From IMG/VR virus record IMGVR_UViG_3300012924_000012, positions 1-54,110 of that record: a stretch of 54,110 bases of DNA. One strand, given 5' to 3'. This document shows positions 39,998 through 46,288 of this stretch, one piece after another. Under the pieces are notes generated by a model, which saw only the letters and a list, made by a program, of their open reading frames with translations, did not search any database and had not been told where the DNA came from. Every line of letters starts with the position of its first letter. Position 1 is the first letter of the stretch. The stretch is from a virus. A program made the translations under genes and the position numbers.

Positions 39998-40736
39998 ATC
40001 GTCTTCCCGGTCTTGAGGTTCTATACGAAATACCACCTTGCGTTGTCGTGTAATGTCCTGATTTTTCATTTGAATATGAAAGCATTGGTATTGCTCTAAC
40101 GATATATCTCATGCAATCAAGAGCATGATCGTTTTTCTTAACAATTGCGCCGTTTGTATCCCTGCGATAGAAAGGAAGTTCTTTTAAGAGATTGCTTAGA
40201 GTATTGAATATTTTCAATCTTCCAGATGTCATACGTTGATAAACATCATATATCCCAGCCTCCCTAGCATTATCTGCCAATGCTAGTTTTAGACCTTCAT
40301 TTCTGTATAACTGAATCAACTTTTCGCCGTCAATTTGTGATTTACCCTGAGACGCTGGATCAATAAATCCTGTCATTTCTCCGCGAGCTTTGATTGCTGA
40401 AGCATGGACGGCAGGCTCTGCCATTCCTTGATAATGTTCGGAATAGAGATAAAGTACATCAGATTCACGGTCTAATGCAGCCCATACAGCAGCCGTCTTA
40501 TTCCAACCAACGTCTAGGGCATAACCTTTAGGCCAATATTTCGGCAGTTCAAACGGTTCAACTATTAATTCTTGTATGTCAATTGGATATACCTTTCCTG
40601 AACCGATGGAAGGAATACCTTTTGCCCTGGCTTCACGTTCATGAACAGGAATTGATTCCCAAAGTTCCTTTTTAGTCGCTTCGTCAAGGTGTAAAACCTG
40701 ATCCCAATTGCAAGTTATATAGAATTTACCTAACAC
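39984..40736 (-). CDS. Terminase large subunit, C-terminal nuclease part
   Basis: This 250-residue segment carries the RNase-H-like nuclease domain: GYALDVGWNKTAAVW with catalytic D75, FIDPASQGKSQIDGEKL, and KKNDHALDCMRYIVRA with the last acidic residue. It is in the same frame as the ATPase part upstream. Only one TGA (40749-40751) and four codons separate it from that part. Translation could restart at GTG 40736 (weak GAG upstream), or ribosomes may read through. See the finding. Confidence 0.9.
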   Translation of the reverse strand: MLGKFYITCNWDQVLHLDEATKKELWESIPVHEREARAKGIPSIGSGKVYPIDIQELIVEPFELPKYWPKGYALDVGWNKTAAVWAALDRESDVLYLYSEHYQGMAEPAVHASAIKARGEMTGFIDPASQGKSQIDGEKLIQLYRNEGLKLALADNAREAGIYDVYQRMTSGRLKIFNTLSNLLKELPFYRRDTNGAIVKKNDHALDCMRYIVRAIPMLSYSNEKSGHYTTTQGGISYRTSRPGRRYGNE

Positions 40737-40748
40737 AATGGTCTCGCA

Positions 40749-41447
40749 TCATTTTTTAGGTTCACCGCAAGTACCATGTTCCATAAACGACTGTGTCACC
40801 TCTGTCATGCCGAGCATTGGTGTAAAAGTTAGGATCACTAGGCCGTTTGTCGTCATGGTCCTGATGAGACCTTCAGAATAGATCGGCATAGGTGGCTCCT
40901 CATCTAACCATACGCCCTGTTGCTCTGTACCTTGCCAAGCCTCGCGGCCCTGGTCATAGGACTTTAATTGCACAACTGAACGACCACCAGAAAGATGCTT
41001 TACATAAATATTCTCAACAGCATCTGGAACACCACGTTTATTAGAGGTATCTATCAATAAATTACCCGGAATTAGACCTGTACCAAAATCGCCAATTTTC
41101 CCAAGCAATTTAAATTGAATGATGTCCCGAACGGTGGTTGCGGTATCGCCTCCAATCCACCAGGATACCGGCTTGTCAAACCGCCTTCCTATCCACCAAT
41201 CTGGATAACGCCCCGTTAAATGAAGGACCGTTTCGTAACCGCCAATGGATTCTGTCTTGCCAGTCCTGTTACCTGCGAGAACGAGCCGTTCCCGATAGTG
41301 TTTTCCAGCTTCAAAGAAAGCCATATGAACCGGATACCCGGCCCGGTTCTCAGGAGTGACGTAGAAGGTATCGATCTTGTTACGCTGCTTACGCCGCTCT
41401 AGCTCCCGAATAATGGTTTCGGTGGCATAGCGGTCTTCAGGACTCAT
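40749..41447 (-). CDS. terL: Terminase large subunit, N-terminal ATPase part
   Basis: This 232-residue segment has Walker A LAGNRTGKTES (57-67), Walker B GVWLDEE (178-184) and the coupling motif TFTPMLGMT. It is the packaging motor ATPase of a P22/T7-type large terminase. It ends EPKK-TGA, where a full-length protein would continue into the nuclease domain. The A-run before the stop does not give a frameshift solution, because both other frames stop within a few codons. Start ATG 41447 overlaps the previous stop. Confidence 0.9.
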   Translation of the reverse strand: MSPEDRYATETIIRELERRKQRNKIDTFYVTPENRAGYPVHMAFFEAGKHYRERLVLAGNRTGKTESIGGYETVLHLTGRYPDWWIGRRFDKPVSWWIGGDTATTVRDIIQFKLLGKIGDFGTGLIPGNLLIDTSNKRGVPDAVENIYVKHLSGGRSVVQLKSYDQGREAWQGTEQQGVWLDEEPPMPIYSEGLIRTMTTNGLVILTFTPMLGMTEVTQSFMEHGTCGEPKK

Positions 41448-41896
41448 GCAATGACGCCTGAACCAACCGCAAAGGCACCTTGGATAGTGACAGCCGGTGT
41501 AGTTACGTTCGTTACGGTGCCGACGAAGACCCGCATAGCTGCGATTGGAACCGTAGTAGTCCCGGATAGCGTTACGCCAGTCCCTGCGGCTAACGTCACT
41601 GCGCCCGAGCTTGTATTGACGTTTACATACATAAACATGAACGTCATCCCTAGAAAGACGCCTGGACCAATCGCATTGATGATGTTCGTAGCTGTATCTG
41701 TAGTTGAAGTTACCGCTGCCGTTGCGCCTGAACGAACATAGATACCTGCATCCATTTGCTGGCCGGTCAAAGTGTCAGTTACACCAGCAGATGCTAAAGA
41801 AGCAATAGCCGGGTTGCCGGACTGAAACAATGCAACAACATCGCCGAAGGCTGGGATTGCGCCTTGATTACCAGGGATACCATGAGAGAAAGCCAT
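41444..41896 (-). CDS. First late gene: small beta-rich structural protein
   Basis: This 150-residue protein starts at ATG 41896 behind GGAG. It is Gly/Ala/Thr/Val-rich with beta strands (AVTLAAGTGVTLSGTTTVPI). A QQMDAGIYVRSGATAAVTSTTDTA block suggests a virion protein of the decoration or fibre type. It is the first gene of the leftward late operon, ahead of terminase. Confidence 0.6.
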   Translation of the reverse strand: MAFSHGIPGNQGAIPAFGDVVALFQSGNPAIASLASAGVTDTLTGQQMDAGIYVRSGATAAVTSTTDTATNIINAIGPGVFLGMTFMFMYVNVNTSSGAVTLAAGTGVTLSGTTTVPIAAMRVFVGTVTNVTTPAVTIQGAFAVGSGVIA

Positions 41897-41908
41897 TTTG
41901 AATACTCC

Positions 41909-41934
41909 AAAAAAAAAGCCGCTCAAGGCGACTT
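41909..41934 (-). terminator. Leader terminator at the head of the late operon
   Basis: Leftward, AAGTCGC-cttga-GCGGCTT (41916-41934, one G-U pair) is followed by nine T, then GGAG and ATG 41896. A terminator before the first late gene is how Q-dependent lambdoid late promoters are arranged. Confidence 0.75.
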
Positions 41935-42007
41935 GTACATCATTCGTAATTGCGTTTTCACAATTTCTATGCTACCTTGATAGCTCTCAACTTACTTGGA
42001 GTTACCT

Positions 42008-42295
42008 ATGAAACTGCTACTTTGTTTGTTTTTGCTTGGTTCCGTAACTGGATGTGCTGGCATCGCTGCCGAGCTTGATAGAGAAAGACAATGGAGGGAT
42101 GATCATCCTGAACAAGTCGCGCAGCAGATGCAGTACCAACAGCAATTGCGGCTACAACAAGCACAAGCAAATCAACAAGCTTTACAACAATATAGGCAAA
42201 ACAATCCAGTCAAACAAATAGACCAACAGTGCGCTCAACAATGTACACAGAGCGGATATCAATTTGGTCTGTGTCAAAGTAAATGTTCCTATTGA
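42008..42295 (+). CDS. Small lipoprotein, glutamine-rich
   Basis: This 95-residue protein starts at ATG 42008 behind GGAG. MKLLLCLFLLGSVTGC is a lipoprotein signal with lipobox VTGC. The mature part is Gln-rich and ends in two C-x3-C pairs (CAQQC, CQSKC). It is transcribed against the late operon, as a lysogenic-conversion gene might be; it could alter the host surface or block superinfection. A weak promoter TTGCGT-17-TACCTT lies just upstream. Confidence 0.75.
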   Translation: MKLLLCLFLLGSVTGCAGIAAELDRERQWRDDHPEQVAQQMQYQQQLRLQQAQANQQALQQYRQNNPVKQIDQQCAQQCTQSGYQFGLCQSKCSY

Positions 42296-42465
42296 GATGC
42301 CCTGTATCTAACTCTACGGTTCCATGCAGCAATGACTAAAGCCGGGTCTTTATCTGGCTTTTTCATTTGTAGACCACAATCCAAACACCGGACCTGTATA
42401 GCTTCGGGCGTTATCTCTACTTCAGGCAAAGACCCGCAACAGGGACATGTCAAAAGTTCCATCAT
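42289..42465 (-). CDS. Lar-like zinc-ribbon protein (58 residues)
   Basis: A minus-strand ATG at 42465 overlaps the previous stop and opens a 58-residue frame, MMELLTCPCCG..., with a second pair CLDC and an AAWNRRVR end. The C-x2-C ... C-x2-C ... WN-R layout is that of Lar-like (restriction-alleviation) zinc ribbons. A longer relative lies at 44122-44403. Its 3' end overlaps the opposing lipoprotein gene by 7 bases. Confidence 0.7.
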   Translation of the reverse strand: MMELLTCPCCGSLPEVEITPEAIQVRCLDCGLQMKKPDKDPALVIAAWNRRVRYRASQ

Positions 42466-42617
42466 TTTTTAACAACGGAATTTGCTTGACGGATTGCTGA
42501 ACCCTCTGATGCACCACTTTTTAGAGCCGAGTTGGCTACATGGCTCCACTGGCGCTGTTTTTTTGGCGTAGCAGCCTGTTTAGTGTGCTTCTTAGCGTCT
42601 TTTTTCTGGTATGGCAT
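42462..42617 (-). CDS. Small basic protein (51 residues)
   Basis: A minus-strand ATG at 42617 opens a 51-residue frame, very lysine-rich at the start (MPYQKKDAKKHTKQAATPKK). It then has RQWSHVANSALKSGASEGSAIRQANSVVKK, a pattern seen in small phage and bacterial proteins of unknown role. It is coupled to the Lar-like gene (ATGA overlap). Confidence 0.6.
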   Translation of the reverse strand: MPYQKKDAKKHTKQAATPKKQRQWSHVANSALKSGASEGSAIRQANSVVKK

Positions 42618-42619
42618 CG

Positions 42620-42772
42620 TCAAATTTTCCTTGTACGAATCGGCTTAGGTTTCCGCATCGACTCCATAGGGCGTTTTGCAATGTCTGTCGGCATCTTTGC
42701 CATAGATGGTTTCTTACCTTTAGGTGGCATGGCAGGGACGGACTGAGACATTGGCATCTTCGTCTTTTTCAT
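42620..42772 (-). CDS. Small Met/Pro/Lys-rich protein (50 residues)
   Basis: A minus-strand ATG at 42772 behind AGGA opens a 50-residue basic frame with a repeated look (KMPMSQSVPAMPPKGKKPSMAKMP...). No fold is expected. It is first in a three-gene leftward group with the next two. Possibly a DNA-charge-neutralising or host-takeover peptide; unknown. Confidence 0.5.
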   Translation of the reverse strand: MKKTKMPMSQSVPAMPPKGKKPSMAKMPTDIAKRPMESMRKPKPIRTRKI

Positions 42773-42796
42773 GTTTGATCCTATATGTTGTATGAA

Positions 42797-42834
42797 ATAG
42801 CCTTGAGAATTTTGTTGCATTTTCTCAAGGCTAT
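42797..42834. repeat. Perfect 13-bp inverted repeat
   Basis: ATAGCCTTGAGAA (42797-42809) and its exact complement (42822-42834) are separated by 12 bases. It lies in the divergent gap between the leftward group (starts 42772) and the rightward gene at 42873. With no T-run it is probably an operator or an RNA hairpin. Confidence 0.8.
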
Positions 42835-42872
42835 GTTAGAGTGGCATTTCTAAACCACAAGAGGGGAACAAA

Positions 42873-43313
42873 TTGTCACTATCTAATGCGATGAAGCAAC
42901 TAAATATGAGCCTTGAAAAAGCTCAGACTGACCTTGCAAAAGCAGAACAAGCAGTAAAATCTAACCGTATTCAAGTAGCAAAAATACAAGCCGCTATGGA
43001 ATCAATCAACAGTATTGACCCTTCTGTTTTAGGTGAACTCGGACAATTTTCTGACTCAGCGGACGTGAAGCCACGTTCACGCAGTACCGGCTTAGTACCT
43101 GATACCAGGGCAGAATTCTGGCTTGGTTTGATCACTGATCAGCATCAGAAGACCGCTGAACTCTTGAAGAAAGCGACTGAAAAATTAGAAGTTACCGAAG
43201 AAAAAGGCATCGCTTTGATCAAGCAGCGATTGACGTTCTACCTCAAGAAATACACGGATGAGGGGAAGATTCATTCTCAAGGGAAGCAACAAAATCGGAC
43301 ATACTTTCTTTAA
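42873..43313 (+). CDS. Coiled-coil plus possible winged-helix protein
   Basis: This 146-residue protein starts with TTG 42873, seven bases behind GAGGGG; the ATG at 42891 is an alternative. Residues 1-50 form a coiled coil. TGLVPDTRAEFWLGL follows, sharing GLVP with two proteins at 1.9-2.7 kb, and the C-terminal 70 residues look like a winged helix (IALIKQRLTFYLKKYTDEGKIHSQGKQQNRTYFL has the wing). Possibly a regulator. Confidence 0.6.
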   Translation: MSLSNAMKQLNMSLEKAQTDLAKAEQAVKSNRIQVAKIQAAMESINSIDPSVLGELGQFSDSADVKPRSRSTGLVPDTRAEFWLGLITDQHQKTAELLKKATEKLEVTEEKGIALIKQRLTFYLKKYTDEGKIHSQGKQQNRTYFL

Positions 43314-43476
43314 CCGATGCATTACCATCAATGGCCGGGGTCTCCCCGGCTTTTTTTATGGCTGCATAGTTTTCCCAACGCTTTTTGACAGCCAATATAG
43401 CGATCTCTTGCCTGCGCTCTGGCGTCAATGCTGCGGCTCTTGCGAACCCGCCTATCTGTTTATCTGCTCTTTTCAT
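43243..43476 (-). CDS. Small basic protein, unknown
   Basis: This 77-residue protein starts at ATG 43476, behind AAAGGA. Starts further upstream (43512) lie inside the promoter and lack a ribosome site. GGFARAAALTPERRQEIAILAVKKRW matches a small-protein pattern common in phages and plasmids. Its coding part contains a plus-strand terminator, and its end overlaps the opposing gene by 71 bases. Confidence 0.6.
   Translation of the reverse strand: MKRADKQIGGFARAAALTPERRQEIAILAVKKRWENYAAIKKAGETPAIDGNASVKESMSDFVASLENESSPHPCIS
43334..43357 (+). terminator. Intrinsic terminator after 42873-43313, inside an opposing gene
   Basis: GCCGGGG-tct-CCCCGGC is followed by seven T on the plus strand. It is perfectly placed for the rightward gene but lies within the coding sequence of the leftward gene at 43243-43476. 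Confidence 0.85.
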
Positions 43477-43500
43477 AATATCCTTTGCTAAGTCATGCAA

Positions 43501-43530
43501 TGTATAAGCCATGCTTGCATAGATCGTCAA
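43501..43530 (-). promoter_or_regulatory. Leftward promoter with ATGCTTGCAT in the spacer
   Basis: Minus strand: -35 TTGACG (43525-43530), 18 bp, -10 TATACA (43501-43506). The palindrome ATGCAAGCAT (43511-43520) lies in the spacer. It drives the gene at 43476. Confidence 0.7.
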
Positions 43531-43542
43531 GAACTCTAAGCA

Positions 43543-43570
43543 TAAAAAAAGGGACCGTATGGTCCCTTGA
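43543..43570 (-). terminator. Intrinsic terminator (leftward)
   Basis: The stem GGGACC-gtat-GGTCCC (43551-43566) has a seven-T tract on the minus strand. It ends the leftward group 45177-43605, just before a new promoter. Confidence 0.85.
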
Positions 43571-43604
43571 GTTACTTTGATTTACTTAATACATTCAGTT
43601 TGAA

Positions 43605-43976
43605 TCACGCATTATCTGCATCAAGCGTGTACTTGAAATAAGCGTCATATGCAGCTACTAGAGCAATGTAGTTTTTTTCTGTATGGAAGCGGCCTTTTGA
43701 CTTGATCAAGCATGCTATGGCGATGACAAGATCGGCAGAAAGCAATTCGCCTTCTTCAAACTTATACTTCCATTTTTCTTTCTTTTGTACTTGCCGGGAA
43801 ATCTCAGCTTCAGCAAGTTTTAGGTCTGCTTGAACCTGGAACCATGCTTCCCGCGCGCCGAGGTAAGCTGGGTTATCACGATCATATTTTTGACGATGCG
43901 CAACACTATAAAACCAATCATCAAATAACTTTACTTCTTCACTATGGTCTGTCTCGGTTTGAGATAAAGGGATCAT
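43605..43976 (-). CDS. Helical protein, unknown
   Basis: This 123-residue all-helical protein has a charged middle (LKLAEAEISRQVQKKEKWKYKFEEGELL). Its ATG (43976) overlaps the stop of the ribbon-helix-helix gene. Last gene of its operon; no family recognised. Confidence 0.55.
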   Translation of the reverse strand: MIPLSQTETDHSEEVKLFDDWFYSVAHRQKYDRDNPAYLGAREAWFQVQADLKLAEAEISRQVQKKEKWKYKFEEGELLSADLVIAIACLIKSKGRFHTEKNYIALVAAYDAYFKYTLDADNA

Positions 43977-44125
43977 TTATTTTTACCCTCTTTGATAACA
44001 TAGTCTTGAACAGCCTTTTCAATCAGGCTATTAAACGATAGCCCGTTGATGAGTGCTTTACATGCAAGCCGACAGATCACCGACCAGGGAAGCCGGATTT
44101 GTACATCTTGATAGCGGTCCATCAT
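43973..44125 (-). CDS. Ribbon-helix-helix (Arc-like) protein (50 residues)
   Basis: A minus-strand ATG at 44125 (or 44122) overlaps the Lar-like gene's stop and opens a 50-residue frame. DVQIRLPWSVICRLACKALINGLSFNSLIEKAVQDYV fits a ribbon-helix-helix: a beta strand DVQIRLP, two helices and the GLS-x-N turn. Probably a DNA-binding regulator. The overlap at both ends supports it. Confidence 0.65.
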   Translation of the reverse strand: MMDRYQDVQIRLPWSVICRLACKALINGLSFNSLIEKAVQDYVIKEGKNK

Positions 44126-44403
44126 AGTTCACCCGGAAAGAATCGTTTCTTCAAATCGGCAGCAATGTTTCGTAAGATACGATCCCTAGCCTGTTCTGCG
44201 GCATCCGGGCAACGCTGATTCCAAATACGTCCAATCGCCTCTTGACCCGCTTCCTTGATCTTATCTTGTTCGGGGACGGTTTCAGACAAGTCAAATTCGC
44301 CTTTACAACCTTTGCAGATGATGATGTGGCAAAGCGATCCATCACTATGCTGATGGAAATCTACTTCGCTGCCGCAGTGCGCGCATGGCAAAAGCTCAAT
44401 CAT
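44122..44403 (-). CDS. Lar-like (restriction-alleviation type) zinc-ribbon protein
   Basis: This 93-residue protein starts MIELLPCAHCGSEVDF, then CKGCKGEFDLS and a IWNQRC end of the core. This is the C-x2-C ... C-x2-C ... W-N-x-R pattern of Lar-like proteins. Rac prophage Lar relieves type I restriction; many relatives have no proven role. A charged helical tail follows. Confidence 0.75.
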   Translation of the reverse strand: MIELLPCAHCGSEVDFHQHSDGSLCHIIICKGCKGEFDLSETVPEQDKIKEAGQEAIGRIWNQRCPDAAEQARDRILRNIAADLKKRFFPGEL

Positions 44404-44707
44404 CGAGGCTCCCGAAGTCTGAGTCAGGAACGATTACTACATCCCCCAAAATCTGCCATTGCACACCAGGCCGACAGACGCCATGGTAAAGAAACGTTGC
44501 GGCATAGTTCACTGGCAAATTTTTCAGATGTCCGATATCGTCAAGAGCCATAACCATACCATTATGTAATCGGACACTATCAAGAGTATCGGCATTGATT
44601 AATGCATGGATTTCAGAAATAGTTTGAGGCACTTCTAGCAACTCGACCGAACCATCCGCCCGGATTATACGGCGTAAAGTCTCTGAAGGATTAATATTAC
44701 TCATCAT
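44396..44707 (-). CDS. Conserved phage protein (DUF3846-like)
   Basis: This 103-residue protein has INADTLDSVRLHNGMVMALDDIGHLKNLPVNYAATFLYHG, then GDVVIVPDSDF. The hydrophobic strands, VM-x-x-DD-x-G and LP-x-N-x2-AT are typical of a small alpha/beta phage family I would compare with DUF3846. Its end overlaps the Lar-like start. Confidence 0.65.
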   Translation of the reverse strand: MMSNINPSETLRRIIRADGSVELLEVPQTISEIHALINADTLDSVRLHNGMVMALDDIGHLKNLPVNYAATFLYHGVCRPGVQWQILGDVVIVPDSDFGSLDD

Positions 44708-44933
44708 CGGCCTTTATCCATGCTGTCTTACCGATGAATTCCATCTGTTCCCAGGTTGCCCGAAAATAAGCTTGACCACCCATTTTTTCTCGGGTACTGA
44801 TCATCTGAATATAACCTTGAGCGCCCCAGGGTTTCAGTTCTGTAACTGTCATAAAACAGCCCCGGAAGAAACATTCTTTCAAGGTCGGATCGATTTGAAC
44901 CACATCGCCAACTTCTAATTCTTTCTTAATCAT
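44697..44933 (-). CDS. Small beta-barrel-like protein
   Basis: This 78-residue protein starts at ATG 44933, within the stop region of the previous gene. VGDVVQIDPTLKECFFRGCFMTVTEL looks like an SH3-like barrel start, followed by GAQGYIQM and a WEQMEFIGKTAW end. Similar proteins are common phage hypotheticals. Possible RNA or protein binder. Confidence 0.6.
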   Translation of the reverse strand: MIKKELEVGDVVQIDPTLKECFFRGCFMTVTELKPWGAQGYIQMISTREKMGGQAYFRATWEQMEFIGKTAWIKADDE

Positions 44934-45177
44934 TCCCAATTCTTTCATTGCGCGTGCCGAGCGGAACCTCTACTAAACCATAACGATGGATAGCCGATAG
45001 CAATTCATCTTCGGGATACAGAAAAGCCCACATAGTCCCATAGTGATTTGTCATGATTTGATGCGCAGCTTGATAGCTCAAGGCACGTACCTTTACATAA
45101 CATTGTGCCAGCGACTGGCTAAAGCCGAAGGTCGCATAGAACGTTTTCAACTCTTCTTCGTCTTCGTCTAATGACAT
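44926..45177 (-). CDS. Small acidic protein, unknown
   Basis: This 83-residue protein starts with DEDEEELKTF at ATG 45177 behind AAGGAGG (in TATAAGGAGGCAAGTAA). It is the first gene after a strong ATGCAAGCAT-type promoter. It is mostly helical; function unknown. Confidence 0.6.
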   Translation of the reverse strand: MSLDEDEEELKTFYATFGFSQSLAQCYVKVRALSYQAAHQIMTNHYGTMWAFLYPEDELLSAIHRYGLVEVPLGTRNERIGND

Positions 45178-45200
45178 TTACTTGCCTCCTTATAAGTATA

Positions 45201-45234
45201 ATGCATGTATAACCTCATGCAAGCATAGTGTCAA
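45201..45234 (-). promoter_or_regulatory. Leftward promoter with ATGCAAGCAT in the spacer
   Basis: Minus strand: -35 TTGACA (45229-45234), 17 bp, -10 TATACA (45206-45211). ATGCAAGCAT (45217-45226 on the plus strand) lies in the spacer, and ATGCAT (45201-45206) adjoins the -10. It drives the 45177-43605 operon. Confidence 0.85.
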
Positions 45235-45260
45235 GTAAACTCAGGGGGAATTTTAAACCA

Positions 45261-45461
45261 CTAGGTCTTTATGTTTCGCTTCATCAATGTACGCAAGATG
45301 AAAGCCCAAACTTTGGTAAGTTCTTCCGTATCCATATCACTGATCAAACCAATGATTACTGCCCGTCGCTCTTGTTCCACGGTTTTACTAGCTGGCTTCC
45401 ATGTCAATGGAATGTCGCTGTATTCCGTACTTACATAAGGATAAGCGGTGAATTTTTCCAT
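45261..45461 (-). CDS. Small protein, unknown
   Basis: This 66-residue protein starts at ATG 45461, seven bases after the zinc-finger gene's stop. Helical, with EELTKVWAFILRTLMKRN at the end. No family recognised. It lies just before the -35 of the next promoter. Confidence 0.55.
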   Translation of the reverse strand: MEKFTAYPYVSTEYSDIPLTWKPASKTVEQERRAVIIGLISDMDTEELTKVWAFILRTLMKRNIKT

Positions 45462-45467
45462 AAATTC

Positions 45468-45686
45468 TTAATATTGATCTGCGCAACGTTTCAGAACTGA
45501 ATTTGTGTATGCATCTGGATCAGATTTCAATACCTTAGTGTGTGACAAGACAGAATGATTTTTCTTCATCTTTTTCCGCTTCTCAATCTGAGTATGGCAA
45601 TTTTCACAGAGCGGCTTACCGCTTTGTTTCTTCGGTCCATCGACGGTAGCCGTCGGTCTCAAGCAAGAGGAACACGTAATTTTCAT
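45468..45686 (-). CDS. Small zinc-finger protein beside the 11-bp repeat array
   Basis: This 72-residue protein has C-x2-C (CSSCLRPTA) and C-x2-C (CENCHTQIEKR), 21 residues apart, and is strongly basic. It is likely a DNA- or RNA-binding zinc ribbon. Its ATG (45686) directly adjoins the four 11-bp-phased AACCGT repeats, so it may be controlled by, or may bind, that array. Confidence 0.65.
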   Translation of the reverse strand: MKITCSSCLRPTATVDGPKKQSGKPLCENCHTQIEKRKKMKKNHSVLSHTKVLKSDPDAYTNSVLKRCADQY

Positions 45687-45730
45687 AACCGTTCTTTAAC
45701 CGTTAAATAACCGTGAACTAACCGTTATAT
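45687..45730. repeat. Four 11-bp-phased AACCGTT repeats (array B)
   Basis: AACCGTT or AACCGTG starts at 45687, 45698, 45709 and 45720, exactly 11 bp apart, with AT-rich 4-base spacers. The motif and period are the same as array A at 9556-9599 inside the replication gene. It lies between a membrane-protein gene and the zinc-finger gene and would place protein on one face of the helix. Confidence 0.9.
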
Positions 45731-45886
45731 GAAACATAGTACTATACCAATACATGCGAAGACCAGGAATAGGACGTAGCAATATATTGCTGCATTCCAA
45801 GCCCATGAGTGTGCATTCAAAGGATCAAAAAGAGGTATGACCAGAGCGACAAGGAACAAGATAATAGCGATAGAAAATAATATCAT
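45725..45886 (-). CDS. Small membrane protein (53 residues)
   Basis: A minus-strand ATG at 45886 overlaps the previous stop (ATGA) and opens a 53-residue frame. Two hydrophobic segments (residues about 1-19 and 34-53) are joined by a DPLNAHSWAWN turn. It is probably an inner-membrane hairpin protein. Its last codons overlap the 11-bp repeat array. Confidence 0.6.
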   Translation of the reverse strand: MILFSIAIILFLVALVIPLFDPLNAHSWAWNAAIYCYVLFLVFACIGIVLCFI

Positions 45887-46239
45887 TTCAAGCCTACAAG
45901 TAACGATGGCGGGCGCGGCAACTCGACATCAATCGGACGCCAGAGGTGAAGACAGTAGGGATGATTATTTACGTATTCCGATTGCGGCGGATGGTATTGC
46001 ACTACGCAATCTTCCTCGCCCCAAAATAATAGCTTGATCATCTGCATTTCTTCCCAGGTTGGGCAACGCCTATTGGTCGAAATACTGACGTGTTCCCAAC
46101 CAGCACCATCTGCGGCAATCGCTAAGAATTCGGGACCGCCTAGACTGAAATGGAATACTCCATTATTGCCGTCTGCGGCTATTGTGGCGAATTTTCCATG
46201 GTTCAAGCGGTATTGCTCTGGTACTTTAAATGCCATCAT
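45883..46239 (-). CDS. Conserved phage protein (DUF7694-like)
   Basis: This 118-residue protein has HVSISTNRRCPTWEEMQMIKLLFW and EDCVVQYHPPQSEYVNNHPYCLHLWRP, a highly conserved block of a phage/prophage family I recall under DUF7694. N-terminal ATIAADGNNGVFHF is a beta segment. Function unknown. It is first gene after a strong promoter. Confidence 0.75.
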   Translation of the reverse strand: MMAFKVPEQYRLNHGKFATIAADGNNGVFHFSLGGPEFLAIAADGAGWEHVSISTNRRCPTWEEMQMIKLLFWGEEDCVVQYHPPQSEYVNNHPYCLHLWRPIDVELPRPPSLLVGLK

Positions 46240-46259
46240 TCCCCCTATAATTTGGAGAA

Positions 46260-46288
46260 TGTATATCTACTTGCATGGATGTTGTCAA
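46260..46288 (-). promoter_or_regulatory. Leftward promoter with ATGCAAG in the spacer
   Basis: Minus strand: -35 TTGACA (46283-46288), 17 bp, -10 TATACA (46260-46265), with ATGCAAG (plus-strand CTTGCAT 46270-46276) in the spacer. It drives the 46239-45468 operon. Confidence 0.85.

Noticed and set aside
40749-40751. Selenocysteine at the terminase TGA, or a genome-wide recoded TGA
   Set aside because: No clear SECIS-like hairpin is evident just downstream by eye, and TGA is the normal stop of many tightly overlapping genes here.
40749-40760. A-run before the terminase stop as a programmed frameshift site
   Set aside because: Both alternative frames stop within a few codons, and the downstream half is in the original frame, so a single slip does not restore the protein.
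45687-45730. CRISPR array
   Set aside because: The 7-bp motifs with 4-bp spacers are far too short for repeats and spacers, and there are no cas genes.
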